Positions 1 through 7,126 of a DNA stretch of 42,908 bases are shown here, piece after piece. Every line of letters starts with the position of its first letter. Position 1 is the stretch's first letter. Where the stretch lies: NCBI GenBank assembly GCA_018829445.1, contig JAHJTV010000037.1, positions 1 through 42,908 of the forward strand. Reading direction: 5' to 3'. The notes beneath the pieces were generated by a model. The model ran no database searches. It was not told the DNA's origin and worked only from the letters and a program-made list of their open reading frames with translations. Origin of the DNA: a bacterium. GTDB lineage: Bacteria; SAR324; XYD2-FULL-50-16. The translations under genes and the position numbers were made by a program.

Positions 1-46
1 TCTTATATAATTTATTGAAATTTAAGACTATAGAAAGCTGATATGT

Positions 47-119
47 TGTCATTCCGTGCTCGATACGGAATCCATAATTATTTCAAAACGCTGGATGCCG
101 GATCAAGTCCGGCATGACA
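47..119. repeat. Dispersed palindromic repeat (MITE/REP-like)
   Basis: The unit begins TGTCATTCC and ends GGCATGACA, so its ends are near-inverted copies, and it contains the inner palindrome GCCGGATCAAGTCCGGC (positions 96-112). Sequences of this style, pairing GTCATTCC with GGCATGAC around a CCGGATCAAGTCCGG core, are common non-coding mobile repeats in proteobacterial genomes. No second copy is evident in this window. It lies in decayed sequence with no flanking gene. Confidence 0.5.
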
Positions 120-244
120 GAGAAACCTAAACTCTCAAGTTTCTAACTAAAGCAGTTTAAATATTTACCAGGATTTCTTCGGAAAAATCTAATCGCAGTC
201 TTCAACTCGCTGTGTCTTTGCTCGCTGATCTAAAAAGATGAATC

Positions 245-272
245 TTGCCCCACCAGGACTCGAACCTGAAGG
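245..272 (-). other. Possible tRNA 3'-end remnant
   Basis: Read on the minus strand, this stretch has a T-arm-like segment, a 5-bp stem closing the loop TTCGAGT, followed by TGGGGCA where an acceptor strand would sit. No matching 5' half (TGCCCCA) and no encoded CCA is present nearby, so it is not a functional tRNA. It could be an old attachment-site scar from an earlier integration event, or a chance match. The surrounding sequence up to 427 holds no gene that I can support. Confidence 0.25.
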
Positions 273-427
273 GGTCAACAGTGGTAAGGGATAGTTGTGG
301 CCCTGGGACACTTCCGCACCACATTGATCTGATCTAAAATCCACAGATAGTGACAGAAATCTGGTTGCTTATTCTACTCCGCCACTATTTGTCTTCAGCA
401 TTATTTCAGTAGATCGAAAAGACCTGT

Positions 428-664
428 TTAAAGACCAATTGACTTTGAGAGAATGGATTTCATTATCTCGGTGGTCCCCGCAAAAATTGTGAAGACTCGG
501 ACATCGCGAAAATACTTCACCAGGGGATTTGTTTCAAGTGTACCGTAATCACCGAACATATCCAACGCCCGGTCAATCAACTGGTTGAGCATTTCTGAGC
601 TGGCATATTTGGTCATCATGGTCTCGCAGATAACATCCTTATCTTTAATTTTAATTTCAGAATC
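428..664 (-). pseudogene. Acyl-CoA dehydrogenase, C-terminal remnant
   Basis: About 78 codons remain of the C-terminal helical domain of a flavin acyl-CoA dehydrogenase. Diagnostic pieces are KYFRDVRVFTIFAGTTEIMK, which matches the conserved RD-R-x-I-x-x-GT-x-E-I end of the family, and the preceding MLNQLIDRALDMFGDYG segment. The residue before GTTE is Ala, as in long-chain type members whose catalytic base lies elsewhere. The frame is closed upstream by a TGA at 665-667. No dehydrogenase sequence can be followed into 668-965, so the N-terminal four fifths of the gene are lost. An intact paralogue lies at 33906-35042. Confidence 0.8.
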
Positions 665-965
665 TCATTCTCAGCAGCCAAGTATTCATTTCAAATTAGT
701 ATTTCTTCTTCTACTTTACCACTAATCAACGCTAATGCTTCTACAGGTTCCATATTCAAGCTTCAGTTGGATTGATGAAATTATTGAACTACAAACTCCA
801 AATATGAAGCACTGATGAGAAGGTGGTCAAATAAAAGCTGAGAGAAGCCATTAATCAAGAGTTGAGGAAGAAAATAATATTTAGACCAGACGAGAAAAAT
901 CGTAAAAATTCTTAATTGTGTGTGTCGAGGTTTGTGTCGAGCAGATTTTTAAATTTTTCCTTATA

Positions 966-1035
966 TTGGCGGAGGTACGTAGGAATCGAACCTACCCAGC
1001 GTGTTTCGCACACACCGCGCACGGTTTTGAAGACC
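966..1035. repeat. attL: left 70-bp copy of the tRNA-Sec 3' end
   Basis: This copy matches 9875-9944 over all 70 bases and diverges on both sides. Read on the minus strand it contains the anticodon loop, variable arm, T-arm, acceptor strand and CCA of tRNA-Sec but no D-arm or 5' acceptor, so it cannot make a tRNA. It marks the displaced 3' end produced by integration. A short direct repeat TGTGTCGAG (921-929 and 933-941) lies just outside it. Confidence 0.9.
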
Positions 1036-1139
1036 ATTCTTTATATTTCCTTGACATTCCTAATGCCTACCAATACCATAAAATTATTAAGTATTTTAAG
1101 TTCCGATATAATCACTTTTACCCAAAAATACTATTTGTG

Positions 1140-1163
1140 TGTGGCAAGGAATGAGGCAAGTAA
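1140..1163 (+). repeat. Candidate integrase arm site, left
   Basis: This 24-bp sequence is repeated exactly at 9829-9852, just inside the other end of the island. Its 12-bp core ATGAGGCAAGTA (1151-1162) occurs a third time at 1230-1241, within the first codons of the integrase gene. Direct repeats flanking the att core and close to int are typical of arm-type binding sites of tyrosine integrases. The role is inferred from position only. Confidence 0.55.
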
Positions 1164-1187
1164 GATATTCTCTCAATGGTCTAAAAT

Positions 1188-2381
1188 ATGGAAACTAACA
1201 AAAGCAAGGGCAAGTTAAAAAATGTTAAAATGAGGCAAGTAGAAGGCTATAAAGGCTTATTTTACATTATCGGTAAGACTAGAAGCACAGGTGAACCTGA
1301 AAAGATCTATTATATTCGATACCGTAAGGATGGAAAAGAAATCAAAGAAAAAGCAGGCAGGCAATTTCAAGATAATATGACACCTGCTAAAGCTCACAAT
1401 ATTAGATCCAGGAGAATGCAGGGACTTGAACCAACCAGAGCAGAAAAAAGAGAAGCGAAAGAGATAAATTCAGACCGCTGGACGATAAAACGATTGTGGG
1501 AAGAATACAAAAACAATAAGACTAAATACAAGGGACTTCAAAGGGATCAAAGCCGTTTTAATGTTCACATAATGCCTGAATTCGGGGAAAAAGAACCAAA
1601 AAACATTGTCACTCTGGACATTGACCGGTTCAGAAACAATCTACTGAAGAAAAAGAAGCTATCCCCCCAAACCGTCAAGAATACCCTAGAACTGTTAAGA
1701 AGGGTAATCAATTACGGATCTAAAAAAGATTTGATTCCGTCGTATAATATACGCTTTGAAATGCCATCTACGGACAATATGGTGAATGAGGTTTTATCAA
1801 ACGACCAGATAAAAAGCCTTCTCTCAGTATTGGACCGGAATCCGTTTGATATTGAGGCATGGTTATTAAAGGTTATGCTATACACTGGCAGACGTACTGG
1901 GGAAATTTGCGAACTTGAGTGGTCGGATATCGATTTGGAGCGCCAGACATTTACCCTGAAGGATACCAAGACCGGGAAAACTGAATACCTCCCTTTTTCG
2001 GAGCGAGTTATGGAAATTTTGAAAACGATCCCCCGATTCCATCAAAAATACATCTTTCCAAATACTGATGGCAGCAAGCGAACGAGGGTTGACGCACATT
2101 CAAGAGAGCTTAGGAATCAAGCAGGAATCCCCGAAACCTTCCGACCTTCCTATTGTTTACGGCATACTTTTGCCAGTATCGCAGCTTCAAATGATATTCC
2201 CGAACGGGTATTAAAAGCGCTGTTAGGGCATACACACCGAGAAGCTCGAAAAGATATTACATCCAGGTACGCGCATGTATCCCATGAAAGGCTTTTACAG
2301 GCAGTTAATCAGATAGCTGACATAATCGATCGGATTGCATATTCGAAAGAAAACATCATTCAACTGAATGATAGGCAATGA
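1188..2381 (+). CDS. int: Tyrosine recombinase/integrase of the island
   Basis: The 397-residue product has the layout of phage and island integrases: an N-terminal arm-binding part (about 1-90), a core-binding SAM-like domain (about 97-185) and a C-terminal catalytic domain. Catalytic residues visible are Arg236 in TGRRTGE, a Lys near 261-264 in the DTKTGKTEYLP hairpin, Arg325 and His326 in YCLRHTFAS, His348 in LLGH and the nucleophile Tyr361 in SRYAHVS. The first position of the usual HxxR box is Tyr rather than His. The gene lies 152 bp inside attL and reads away from it, which fits site-specific integration into tRNA-Sec. The start has no clear ribosome binding site; Met15 (1230) is an alternative. 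The following gene begins 7 bp after the stop. Confidence 0.93.
   Translation: METNKSKGKLKNVKMRQVEGYKGLFYIIGKTRSTGEPEKIYYIRYRKDGKEIKEKAGRQFQDNMTPAKAHNIRSRRMQGLEPTRAEKREAKEINSDRWTIKRLWEEYKNNKTKYKGLQRDQSRFNVHIMPEFGEKEPKNIVTLDIDRFRNNLLKKKKLSPQTVKNTLELLRRVINYGSKKDLIPSYNIRFEMPSTDNMVNEVLSNDQIKSLLSVLDRNPFDIEAWLLKVMLYTGRRTGEICELEWSDIDLERQTFTLKDTKTGKTEYLPFSERVMEILKTIPRFHQKYIFPNTDGSKRTRVDAHSRELRNQAGIPETFRPSYCLRHTFASIAASNDIPERVLKALLGHTHREARKDITSRYAHVSHERLLQAVNQIADIIDRIAYSKENIIQLNDRQ
1230..1241 (+). repeat. Third copy of the ATGAGGCAAGTA core
   Basis: The 12-mer recurs here inside the integrase reading frame, 79 bp after the copy at 1151-1162. Together with the copy near attR this gives two sites at the integrase end and one at the far end. 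Binding within the start of int could also autoregulate it. This is inference from the repeat pattern. Confidence 0.4.
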
Positions 2382-2388
2382 GGTATCT

Positions 2389-2940
2389 ATGGCAGATGAT
2401 AATAAAAAAGCTCGGTTTGAGTTTACCAACGATGAAAAAGTGGAAAGGTTTGATAAACTCTATGATCTTTTTGAAAGGGTAAAGCGAGAATCTTGGTCGA
2501 AAGAAGATTTAGATTATTATGAGGAATATGATAATCTATTGAAGGATTTTGGTACAATCATACAAGGCGATATCCCTTTGAAAGAATTCCTGCTTAACAA
2601 GACCGAAAGGATGTATACTGGAGAAACAATTTTAGAACATTTTTTCGACCGAATCAAAGTAACAACCGCTAAAGAGATGAAACGTGGTGTTCCAGATCTA
2701 GGTCCATTTATAGTCGAATCGACAGATAACAAAAAAGGAGAATTATCGCCTAAAGAAGCTATTGCCCAACTATGTGTTGATAAAATCATTGATAATGAAA
2801 CCGGGAAGAGAAAACCGGGTATTAATGCCAAAGAAGTATGCAGAAAAGTTTATAATCAATTTTGTGCAGAACGAGAAAACCCAATTTATCCTAACTCAAA
2901 AATGTTGTATGAAGTAGTAAAGAAACGTCTTCAGAGATAA
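2389..2940 (+). CDS. Unknown island protein downstream of int
   Basis: I do not recognise this 183-residue protein. It is highly charged, with an acidic N-terminal half rich in Asp, Glu and Lys and a C-terminus rich in basic residues that ends in KKRLQR. There is no signal peptide or membrane segment, so it is likely cytoplasmic. A longer frame opens at 2368 inside int, but ATG 2389 is preferred because a GAGGT ribosome binding site at 2380-2384 precedes it. It is probably co-transcribed with int. A strong hairpin at 2984-3005 follows. It could be a regulator of integration or an unrelated accessory protein. Confidence 0.7.
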   Translation: MADDNKKARFEFTNDEKVERFDKLYDLFERVKRESWSKEDLDYYEEYDNLLKDFGTIIQGDIPLKEFLLNKTERMYTGETILEHFFDRIKVTTAKEMKRGVPDLGPFIVESTDNKKGELSPKEAIAQLCVDKIIDNETGKRKPGINAKEVCRKVYNQFCAERENPIYPNSKMLYEVVKKRLQR

Positions 2941-2983
2941 CCGCAAAAAACCTGCCAATCAACTTTTAAGTGTGTCCCTTATA

Positions 2984-3005
2984 AAAGGGGGACAAAACCC
3001 CCTTT
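2984..3005 (+). terminator. Strong hairpin after the integrase operon
   Basis: AAAGGGGG (2984-2991) pairs perfectly with CCCCCTTT (2998-3005) across a 6-base loop. The position, 44 bp past the stop of the second gene, suggests transcription termination. The downstream T-tract is weak (a TTTGTTTTATTATT stretch starts about 14 bases later), so it may instead act as a processing or attenuation structure. Confidence 0.5.
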
Positions 3006-3132
3006 CCTAGATCCCAATTTGTTTTATTATTAAACAGAACATATCAAGCTTTTTCAATTGATACTTACGTTGCAGAAAAAAGCCAATCTAGGTTTATTCT
3101 GTGATATTAAAAACTAATTCAATAAAGGGAAT

Positions 3133-3339
3133 ATGGCAGAAACAAACCAGGCAGCTATTCAAGTCAAATATTTAAACGACAAGCAGGTTGCACGGATGAC
3201 CGGAAAAGCAGTTCAAAGCCTTCGAAATGAACGGTCAAAAAGAATCGGGATACCTTTCATTCGCATGGGTGGTGCTGTTCGTTATGATATTCAAGATGTG
3301 ATTAAATACATGGAAGAAAGGCGCATTGAGACCAATTAG
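3133..3339 (+). CDS. Excisionase/AlpA-like helix-turn-helix protein
   Basis: The 68-residue product has a MerR-type winged HTH layout: KYLNDKQVARMTGKAVQSLR (recognition helix region about 13-32), then a basic segment RNERSKRIGIPFIRMGGAVR and the closing YDIQDVIKYMEERR helix. The pattern of HTH, I-P-F-x-x-x-G and RY-x-x-x-D-V-x-x-Y/W is the hallmark of phage and island excisionases and AlpA-like regulators. In an integrated element it likely acts as a recombination directionality factor or as a repressor/activator of int or rep genes. It overlaps no neighbour and is followed 8 bp later by the next gene. Confidence 0.78.
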   Translation: MAETNQAAIQVKYLNDKQVARMTGKAVQSLRNERSKRIGIPFIRMGGAVRYDIQDVIKYMEERRIETN

Positions 3340-3347
3340 GAGAAAAA

Positions 3348-3608
3348 ATGGAAATTCAAATTCCCAGATCAAAGAACTTGTTTCTAACTTCGGATTCCGA
3401 CAATTGGATCGTATGTAAAAAATACCAGGATAAGAAAACTGGAAAAGATAAGTGTTTTAATCACCGGTATTATTCAACGATCACATCTGCAATCGAGTAC
3501 ATATTCGACCATGTTCTGAAAGACTGCGCCGATCTAAAAGAGATCAGGCAGAAACAGATTGAAATGGCAGAATGGGTGGAAAAGGAATTGAAGCCAACTG
3601 TCAAATGA
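3348..3608 (+). CDS. Small unknown island protein
   Basis: This 86-residue protein is not recognised. A clear AGGAG site (3339-3343) lies upstream of the ATG, and the gene starts 8 bp after the excisionase-like gene, so the two are probably one transcript. The N-terminal half (DNWIVCKKYQDKKTGKDK) looks like a short beta-rich domain, and the C-terminal half is helical and charged (about 45-86). No signal peptide or membrane segment is present. Confidence 0.68.
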   Translation: MEIQIPRSKNLFLTSDSDNWIVCKKYQDKKTGKDKCFNHRYYSTITSAIEYIFDHVLKDCADLKEIRQKQIEMAEWVEKELKPTVK

Positions 3609-3708
3609 TAGGTTGATGAGTCACCACGAATCACCAAACCAATTTTACGCTCTCATGAATAGGCAAGTATTAAAAACAACAGAAACGACTATAAAACTCG
3701 ATTAAAAC

Positions 3709-3772
3709 GCGGGGCGCTGGATGGCTACCAGTGAAAAAAGGCGCTTCTTCTTCGCCTGGAGTGCTTCCCCGC
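3709..3772 (+). promoter_or_regulatory. Folded RNA leader before the replication-like gene
   Basis: The leader can fold into a three-way junction. GCGGGG (3709-3714) pairs with CCCCGC (3767-3772) to close it. One arm is CTGG (3717-3720) with CCAG (3728-3731), and the other is AGGCG (3739-3743) with CGCCT (3753-3757) around a 9-base pyrimidine loop. The structure ends 4-10 bases before the probable ribosome binding site GAAAGG and 16 bases before ATG 3789, so it is placed to control translation. An antisense-RNA target or protein-binding leader controlling copy number is possible but unproven. Confidence 0.45.
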
Positions 3773-3788
3773 AATAGAAAGGCGAATA

Positions 3789-4262
3789 ATGAGAAAAAAA
3801 ACAAAATCGAACAAAATCTGGATAGATCGGGACATATACCAAAGTGAAGCATTTTGCGAACTGGTTAAACGCTCAAAGTTTGGGGTGCCAGTTTTGATTT
3901 GGTTCTTTCATTCACGACAATTCGGCAGTAAATCAGGGGCTAAATTTGGGCGACAATCAGACTTACCAATCATAAACAATGGAAAGATCGAGTTTACATA
4001 TAAAACAGCCAAAAAGCGCCTAGGGATATCTAAGCCAACATTCTCAAAAATATTGAGTGATCTTGTTGAGCTTGGATTTATCGATCAAACCACATTGGGC
4101 GGTGGCTATGCGAGAGAATGCAACCTTTTTGCTATCTCTGAGCGTTGGCGAAACTATGGAAAACCAAACTTTAAAAACGTGAAGCGAGAGAAAAGCGAAC
4201 ATTCCCGCATGAATTCAGGATTAGAGCAAGTCAAAAGGAAACGTGAAAATAAAAAAAAGTAA
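3789..4262 (+). CDS. Winged-helix, replication-initiator-like protein
   Basis: The 157-residue protein begins with a strongly basic stretch, then IWIDRDIYQSEAFCEL and an HTH/winged-helix core near residues 58-115 (TYKTAKKRLGISKPTFSKIL, then a LVELGFI helix and a GGG turn) that resembles DNA-binding domains of small phage and satellite replication proteins. The C-terminus is very basic and probably disordered. It lacks the length of full Rep proteins, so it could instead be a transcription regulator. It is preceded by a folded leader, and its stop codon lies inside the first of four palindromic repeats, which supports a link to origin function or to control of the next operon. Confidence 0.65.
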   Translation: MRKKTKSNKIWIDRDIYQSEAFCELVKRSKFGVPVLIWFFHSRQFGSKSGAKFGRQSDLPIINNGKIEFTYKTAKKRLGISKPTFSKILSDLVELGFIDQTTLGGGYARECNLFAISERWRNYGKPNFKNVKREKSEHSRMNSGLEQVKRKRENKKK

Positions 4263-4422
4263 AGCCTGCTTTACCCATAAAAGTAAAGCCTACCTTACTT
4301 ATAGACCAAAATTCAGATTAATAAGTAAAGTCTGCTTTACCCATAGAGAAAGCAAATTTCTTTTATCAAACAAGTATTTAAATAAAACATACCGATTTAA
4401 GGGTGTGTAAAGTCTACTTTAC
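4259..4422. repeat. Four-copy palindrome array (iteron/operator candidate)
   Basis: Four 16-bp palindromes with consensus GTAAAGYCTRCTTTAC lie at 4259-4274, 4283-4298, 4325-4340 and 4407-4422. Copies 1, 3 and 4 have perfect 6-bp arms; copy 2 has one changed arm base (ACCTTAC). Spacing grows 24, 42 and 82 bp. Most copies are followed by a C/TNATA-like tail, and an inverted half site TATGGGTAA lies at 4443-4451. The array sits between a winged-helix gene and a ribbon-helix-helix-like gene, so it may be a replication origin, a partition site or an operator cluster. Confidence 0.85.
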
Positions 4423-4531
4423 GTATCTATAGATAACCACTCTATGGGTAAAAAAAAGAGAAGGAAAAAACTCTAAAAAACATTCAAAACCAATCGCGGT
4501 CAAAATATCGACCATAAACTGAAGGGAAAAA

Positions 4532-5278
4532 ATGAAGAAATTGTCAGCAGAAACATTATCTATAATCCAGTGGATGGCAAACAATCCAGGTTTCGAGAAT
4601 CCGCAGCTTTATGCAGAATTTCCCAAAAAATCACCGGCGAACCTCAGAGGAGTCAAAACGAAATATATTCGGGGAGAACTCCAGATTGATAAACCTGAAA
4701 CTGGTGATAATAGAACAGCAAACGATACAAGCATAAAAAAAACCATCGATGCAAGTACACAATCTGAATCCCACCAAGGTGAAACTGACAGCACCAAACA
4801 TCCTATCGAAGATAATGAAAGTAAAAATGCTTGTACTGATACAAGTATAGAAACCAAAGACAGTAAGAACGATTCCCAAGATGCGTTAAAGGATACTTCC
4901 AAAGATACAAGTATTGATGCAAGTATTTTAAAAGATGAAACTGAAAAATCTATTCAGCCAGATGAAAGAAGAGAAATAGACTATACAAGTAAAAATGAAA
5001 GTACGAATGAAAGCACCTTTATAAAGCAGCTATCCAGCAGACAAGAGACTCTATTCAAGATTTTAGATGAGTATGATCAATCCGGTTCATTGCCTCTTGG
5101 AAACATCGAGCTAAAACCGCCATATCGAACTGTCAGCTACTCATTGATGGAATCGACAGTTAAAAAGTTTATTGAGGTCTGCCAACAGACAGGACTTTCA
5201 CAAAGAAAGGGAATTCATTTGGCTATGAAGGAAATCATCAACAGATATGGACATATAAACAACTCCAGCATTGATTGA
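4532..5278 (+). CDS. Ribbon-helix-helix-like protein with repetitive linker
   Basis: The 248-residue product has a short ordered N-terminus (1-55, a helix then PQLYAEFPKKSPANLRG), a long hydrophilic Ser/Thr/Asp/Lys-rich linker (about 56-165) with repeated DTSI, DAS and DTSK units, and a C-terminal domain (about 197-240) of one beta strand YRTVSYSL followed by two helices. That order matches dimeric ribbon-helix-helix DNA-binding domains such as Arc or ParG. Such proteins bind palindromic sites, and an array of palindromes lies directly upstream. A partition-like or autoregulatory role is inferred. A GAAGGGA site precedes the ATG. The fold assignment is from pattern only. Confidence 0.6.
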   Translation: MKKLSAETLSIIQWMANNPGFENPQLYAEFPKKSPANLRGVKTKYIRGELQIDKPETGDNRTANDTSIKKTIDASTQSESHQGETDSTKHPIEDNESKNACTDTSIETKDSKNDSQDALKDTSKDTSIDASILKDETEKSIQPDERREIDYTSKNESTNESTFIKQLSSRQETLFKILDEYDQSGSLPLGNIELKPPYRTVSYSLMESTVKKFIEVCQQTGLSQRKGIHLAMKEIINRYGHINNSSID

Positions 5279-5296
5279 AAAAACAAGGGATTTACA

Positions 5297-5710
5297 ATGG
5301 CATTTAAAAAAGGAAAATCTGGTAATCCTGACGGAAGACCACCAGGGGCATTAAATAAAACCACTATGATGGTTCAAAAGCTTTTCGCGGATGAAGCCGA
5401 AGAGATTAGCCGATCTGTAATTAAAATGGCTAAGGATGGTGATTTACAGGCAGCTAAATTGATCATCGAAAGAATATGTCCAGCTGTAAAGGATGCTCCC
5501 GTTGATTTAAAGCTACCAAAAATCAGGGGTGCTGAAGACATTACAAAAGCATTCAGCACGGTTAATGAAGCGATAACCGCCGGGCAGATTTCGCCGGGCC
5601 AAGGAAAGGTGATAGCCGACATCCTTGAAGCACAACGCAAGGCACTAGAAACGCTCGATCTTGATCGAAAGCTTGAACAACTGAAAACAATCATTGAGGG
5701 GAAAAAATGA
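5297..5710 (+). CDS. DUF5681-domain protein
   Basis: The N-terminus FKKGKSGNPDGRPPGALNKT is the signature of the DUF5681 family, short basic modules found in proteins of phages, prophages and islands and often near packaging genes. The rest (about 25-137) is predicted mostly helical, with an acidic patch and a final coiled segment RKALETLDLDRKLEQLKTII. Its molecular function is unknown; small-terminase-like DNA binding has been suggested by context in phages but no large terminase gene is present here. An AAGGGA site precedes the start, and the stop overlaps the next start by 4 bp (ATGA), so translation is coupled. Confidence 0.8.
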   Translation: MAFKKGKSGNPDGRPPGALNKTTMMVQKLFADEAEEISRSVIKMAKDGDLQAAKLIIERICPAVKDAPVDLKLPKIRGAEDITKAFSTVNEAITAGQISPGQGKVIADILEAQRKALETLDLDRKLEQLKTIIEGKK

Positions 5711-6477
5711 AACCAAAAATGAAGGAACTGCTGAAGCAGAAACTGACAGGTGAACAGCTTGGGCGGTTAGTAGTTAAGAACGAAATTGAAGAGTGGTTAA
5801 AACCCGATCCGACTTTCAATCAAGCCGAGCTGGATAAGCTTTATGATTCGATCACCGATAGGTATCAAAAAAGCAAATTCCATCAATATTACAATCTTTG
5901 CTTTAAGGTTCAAGTTGAATTACAGATGCCGATTTGTGCAGCAGCTACGATGAGCGCTTTATCCCTGCATCAAATGTCCAGCACTATCAGAGATCACTAT
6001 GGGTATTACAGGCTCAAGAATAAGAATGAAGAAAGTCATGCAGAACTCGTGTGGATTTTCAGAATGGATCTGCATGAAAAAACCTCATCGCTCAATGATC
6101 TGCCTAAAATCTGGGAAAGGATACATCACGAGCTAAAATTTGTGTTCCCAGGGTTCGAGGTGTTGAAGATTTTATCTGCAAAATTTAATCAGGATTTTTT
6201 CACTATTTGTACCTCATCACTGTTGGACCTTGAAAGGGCAATTATCATATTCAACATGGCTCTTGATGATGCCATTTGCAGTGGTCTTCCCTTCGTAGAA
6301 AAAATTGAATCCATGGCGGTCTTCGATCCCGCTGTCTACAAAGAAACAGATCAGGTTCGGCAAATTCAGGAAAGTGATTACAGTCAAATCGATGTTTATG
6401 CTATAAAAGCCAGCCTTGCTGAAGGCACATTGAAATATTTTAAGCAGATTGCTTTTGACAACCAAGAAGAAATATAA
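5707..6477 (+). CDS. Unknown island protein, coupled to the DUF5681 gene
   Basis: This 256-residue protein is not recognised. It is soluble, mainly helical, with a basic N-terminus (MKPKMKELLKQKL) and several Cys residues (65, 77, about 168 and 193) that do not form an obvious metal site. The start overlaps the previous stop by 4 bp, which implies a functional pairing with the DUF5681 protein. It ends the first gene block of the island; the next 649 bp have no gene. Confidence 0.7.
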   Translation: MKPKMKELLKQKLTGEQLGRLVVKNEIEEWLKPDPTFNQAELDKLYDSITDRYQKSKFHQYYNLCFKVQVELQMPICAAATMSALSLHQMSSTIRDHYGYYRLKNKNEESHAELVWIFRMDLHEKTSSLNDLPKIWERIHHELKFVFPGFEVLKILSAKFNQDFFTICTSSLLDLERAIIIFNMALDDAICSGLPFVEKIESMAVFDPAVYKETDQVRQIQESDYSQIDVYAIKASLAEGTLKYFKQIAFDNQEEI

Positions 6478-6567
6478 AATAGGTTTGAGAGTAAGCCAGG
6501 ATCAGAAAGCCATCAATAAGAAAAAATAGTGCAGATTGCGGTGTAGCTTATCTTTATGAAAAGGTTA

Positions 6568-6585
6568 AAAACTTGGTGGAGGTAC
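6568..6585. repeat. Internal att-like sequence (tRNA-Sec acceptor end)
   Basis: AAAACTTGGTGGAGGTAC differs by one base from AAAACTTGGCGGAGGTAC at 9870-9887, which covers the inside flank of attR and the CCA/acceptor end of tRNA-Sec. Beyond base 6585 the match stops. It may be a decayed attachment site left by tandem integration of two elements at the same tRNA gene. Confidence 0.5.
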
Positions 6586-6649
6586 TCAAGGGTTGCATTC
6601 TACCATGCTGTCAGATGCTAATAATGTATTTGGCAGTCTGGTAGCCACC
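6575..6649 (+). ncRNA. Candidate structured RNA
   Basis: The segment can form nested stems whose 3' strands are contiguous: GGTGG (6575-6579) with CCACC (6645-6649), CTAC (6600-6603) with GTAG (6641-6644), and CAGATGC (6612-6618) with GCAgTCTG (6633-6640, one bulge). The left strand carries a 20-base internal bulge. No reverse transcriptase or other partner gene is nearby, so it is not assignable to a known RNA class. It could also be a palindromic DNA site. Confidence 0.35.
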
Positions 6650-7126
6650 GCCGGAATAATAAGTAATGGCTTTGTATTGTAAAAGCAGAGGATTTATTAA
6701 ACCTGATTCGATTAATTCACCAACCAAATGAGGCTATATGTTGGAAACTCCAATTCATGGCAAAGTTTTTTCAATTCCTGATGACTATCTTTACCAACCA
6801 GATCAATAGTGATTTATAATATCACCTACAGTCTGATTCACTTTTTACCATTTCAATTGGGGTTCCCTTCTTGTCATATTTACTCAGTAGCCCTTCTTTC
6901 TCTCATTTTTAAAATAGTCTTCCTTTAATTATTAATATTTTCGTCAAACAAGAAAAAAGTTGGCTAATCACCAATAATCTGAAATTATTTTTGTGGATCA
7001 ATAATCAATTTAGATCAGTCTTGAATTATTTGATGGAGACCGGCCAGTTCAAAAGATCGTCAAATGCCCGGTATTACGAAATTTTGCTCAGATACTATCA
7101 AATAACTGTGAAAATAAAAACTTAAA

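Larger units (their letters stand above)
6478..7126. other. Gene-free stretch inside the island
   Basis: No supported reading frame occurs here. It holds an att-like 18-mer (6568-6585) that begins the region of a foldable RNA (6575-6649), followed by AT-rich sequence (6660-7126) that presumably carries the promoter of the caspase-like gene. It separates the replication/integration module from the cargo module. Confidence 0.6.

Noticed and set aside
665..667. TGA before the acyl-CoA dehydrogenase remnant as a selenocysteine codon
   Set aside because: Although a tRNA-Sec is encoded nearby, the sequence upstream of the TGA shows no dehydrogenase homology and no stem-loop follows the codon.
916..1218. 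Reading frames across attL
   Set aside because: They translate the tRNA-Sec fragment and its AT-rich flanks, lack a ribosome binding site and overlap the start of int.
6575..6649. Retron msr/msd or tRNA
   Set aside because: No reverse transcriptase gene nearby, and no anticodon or T-arm pattern fits.
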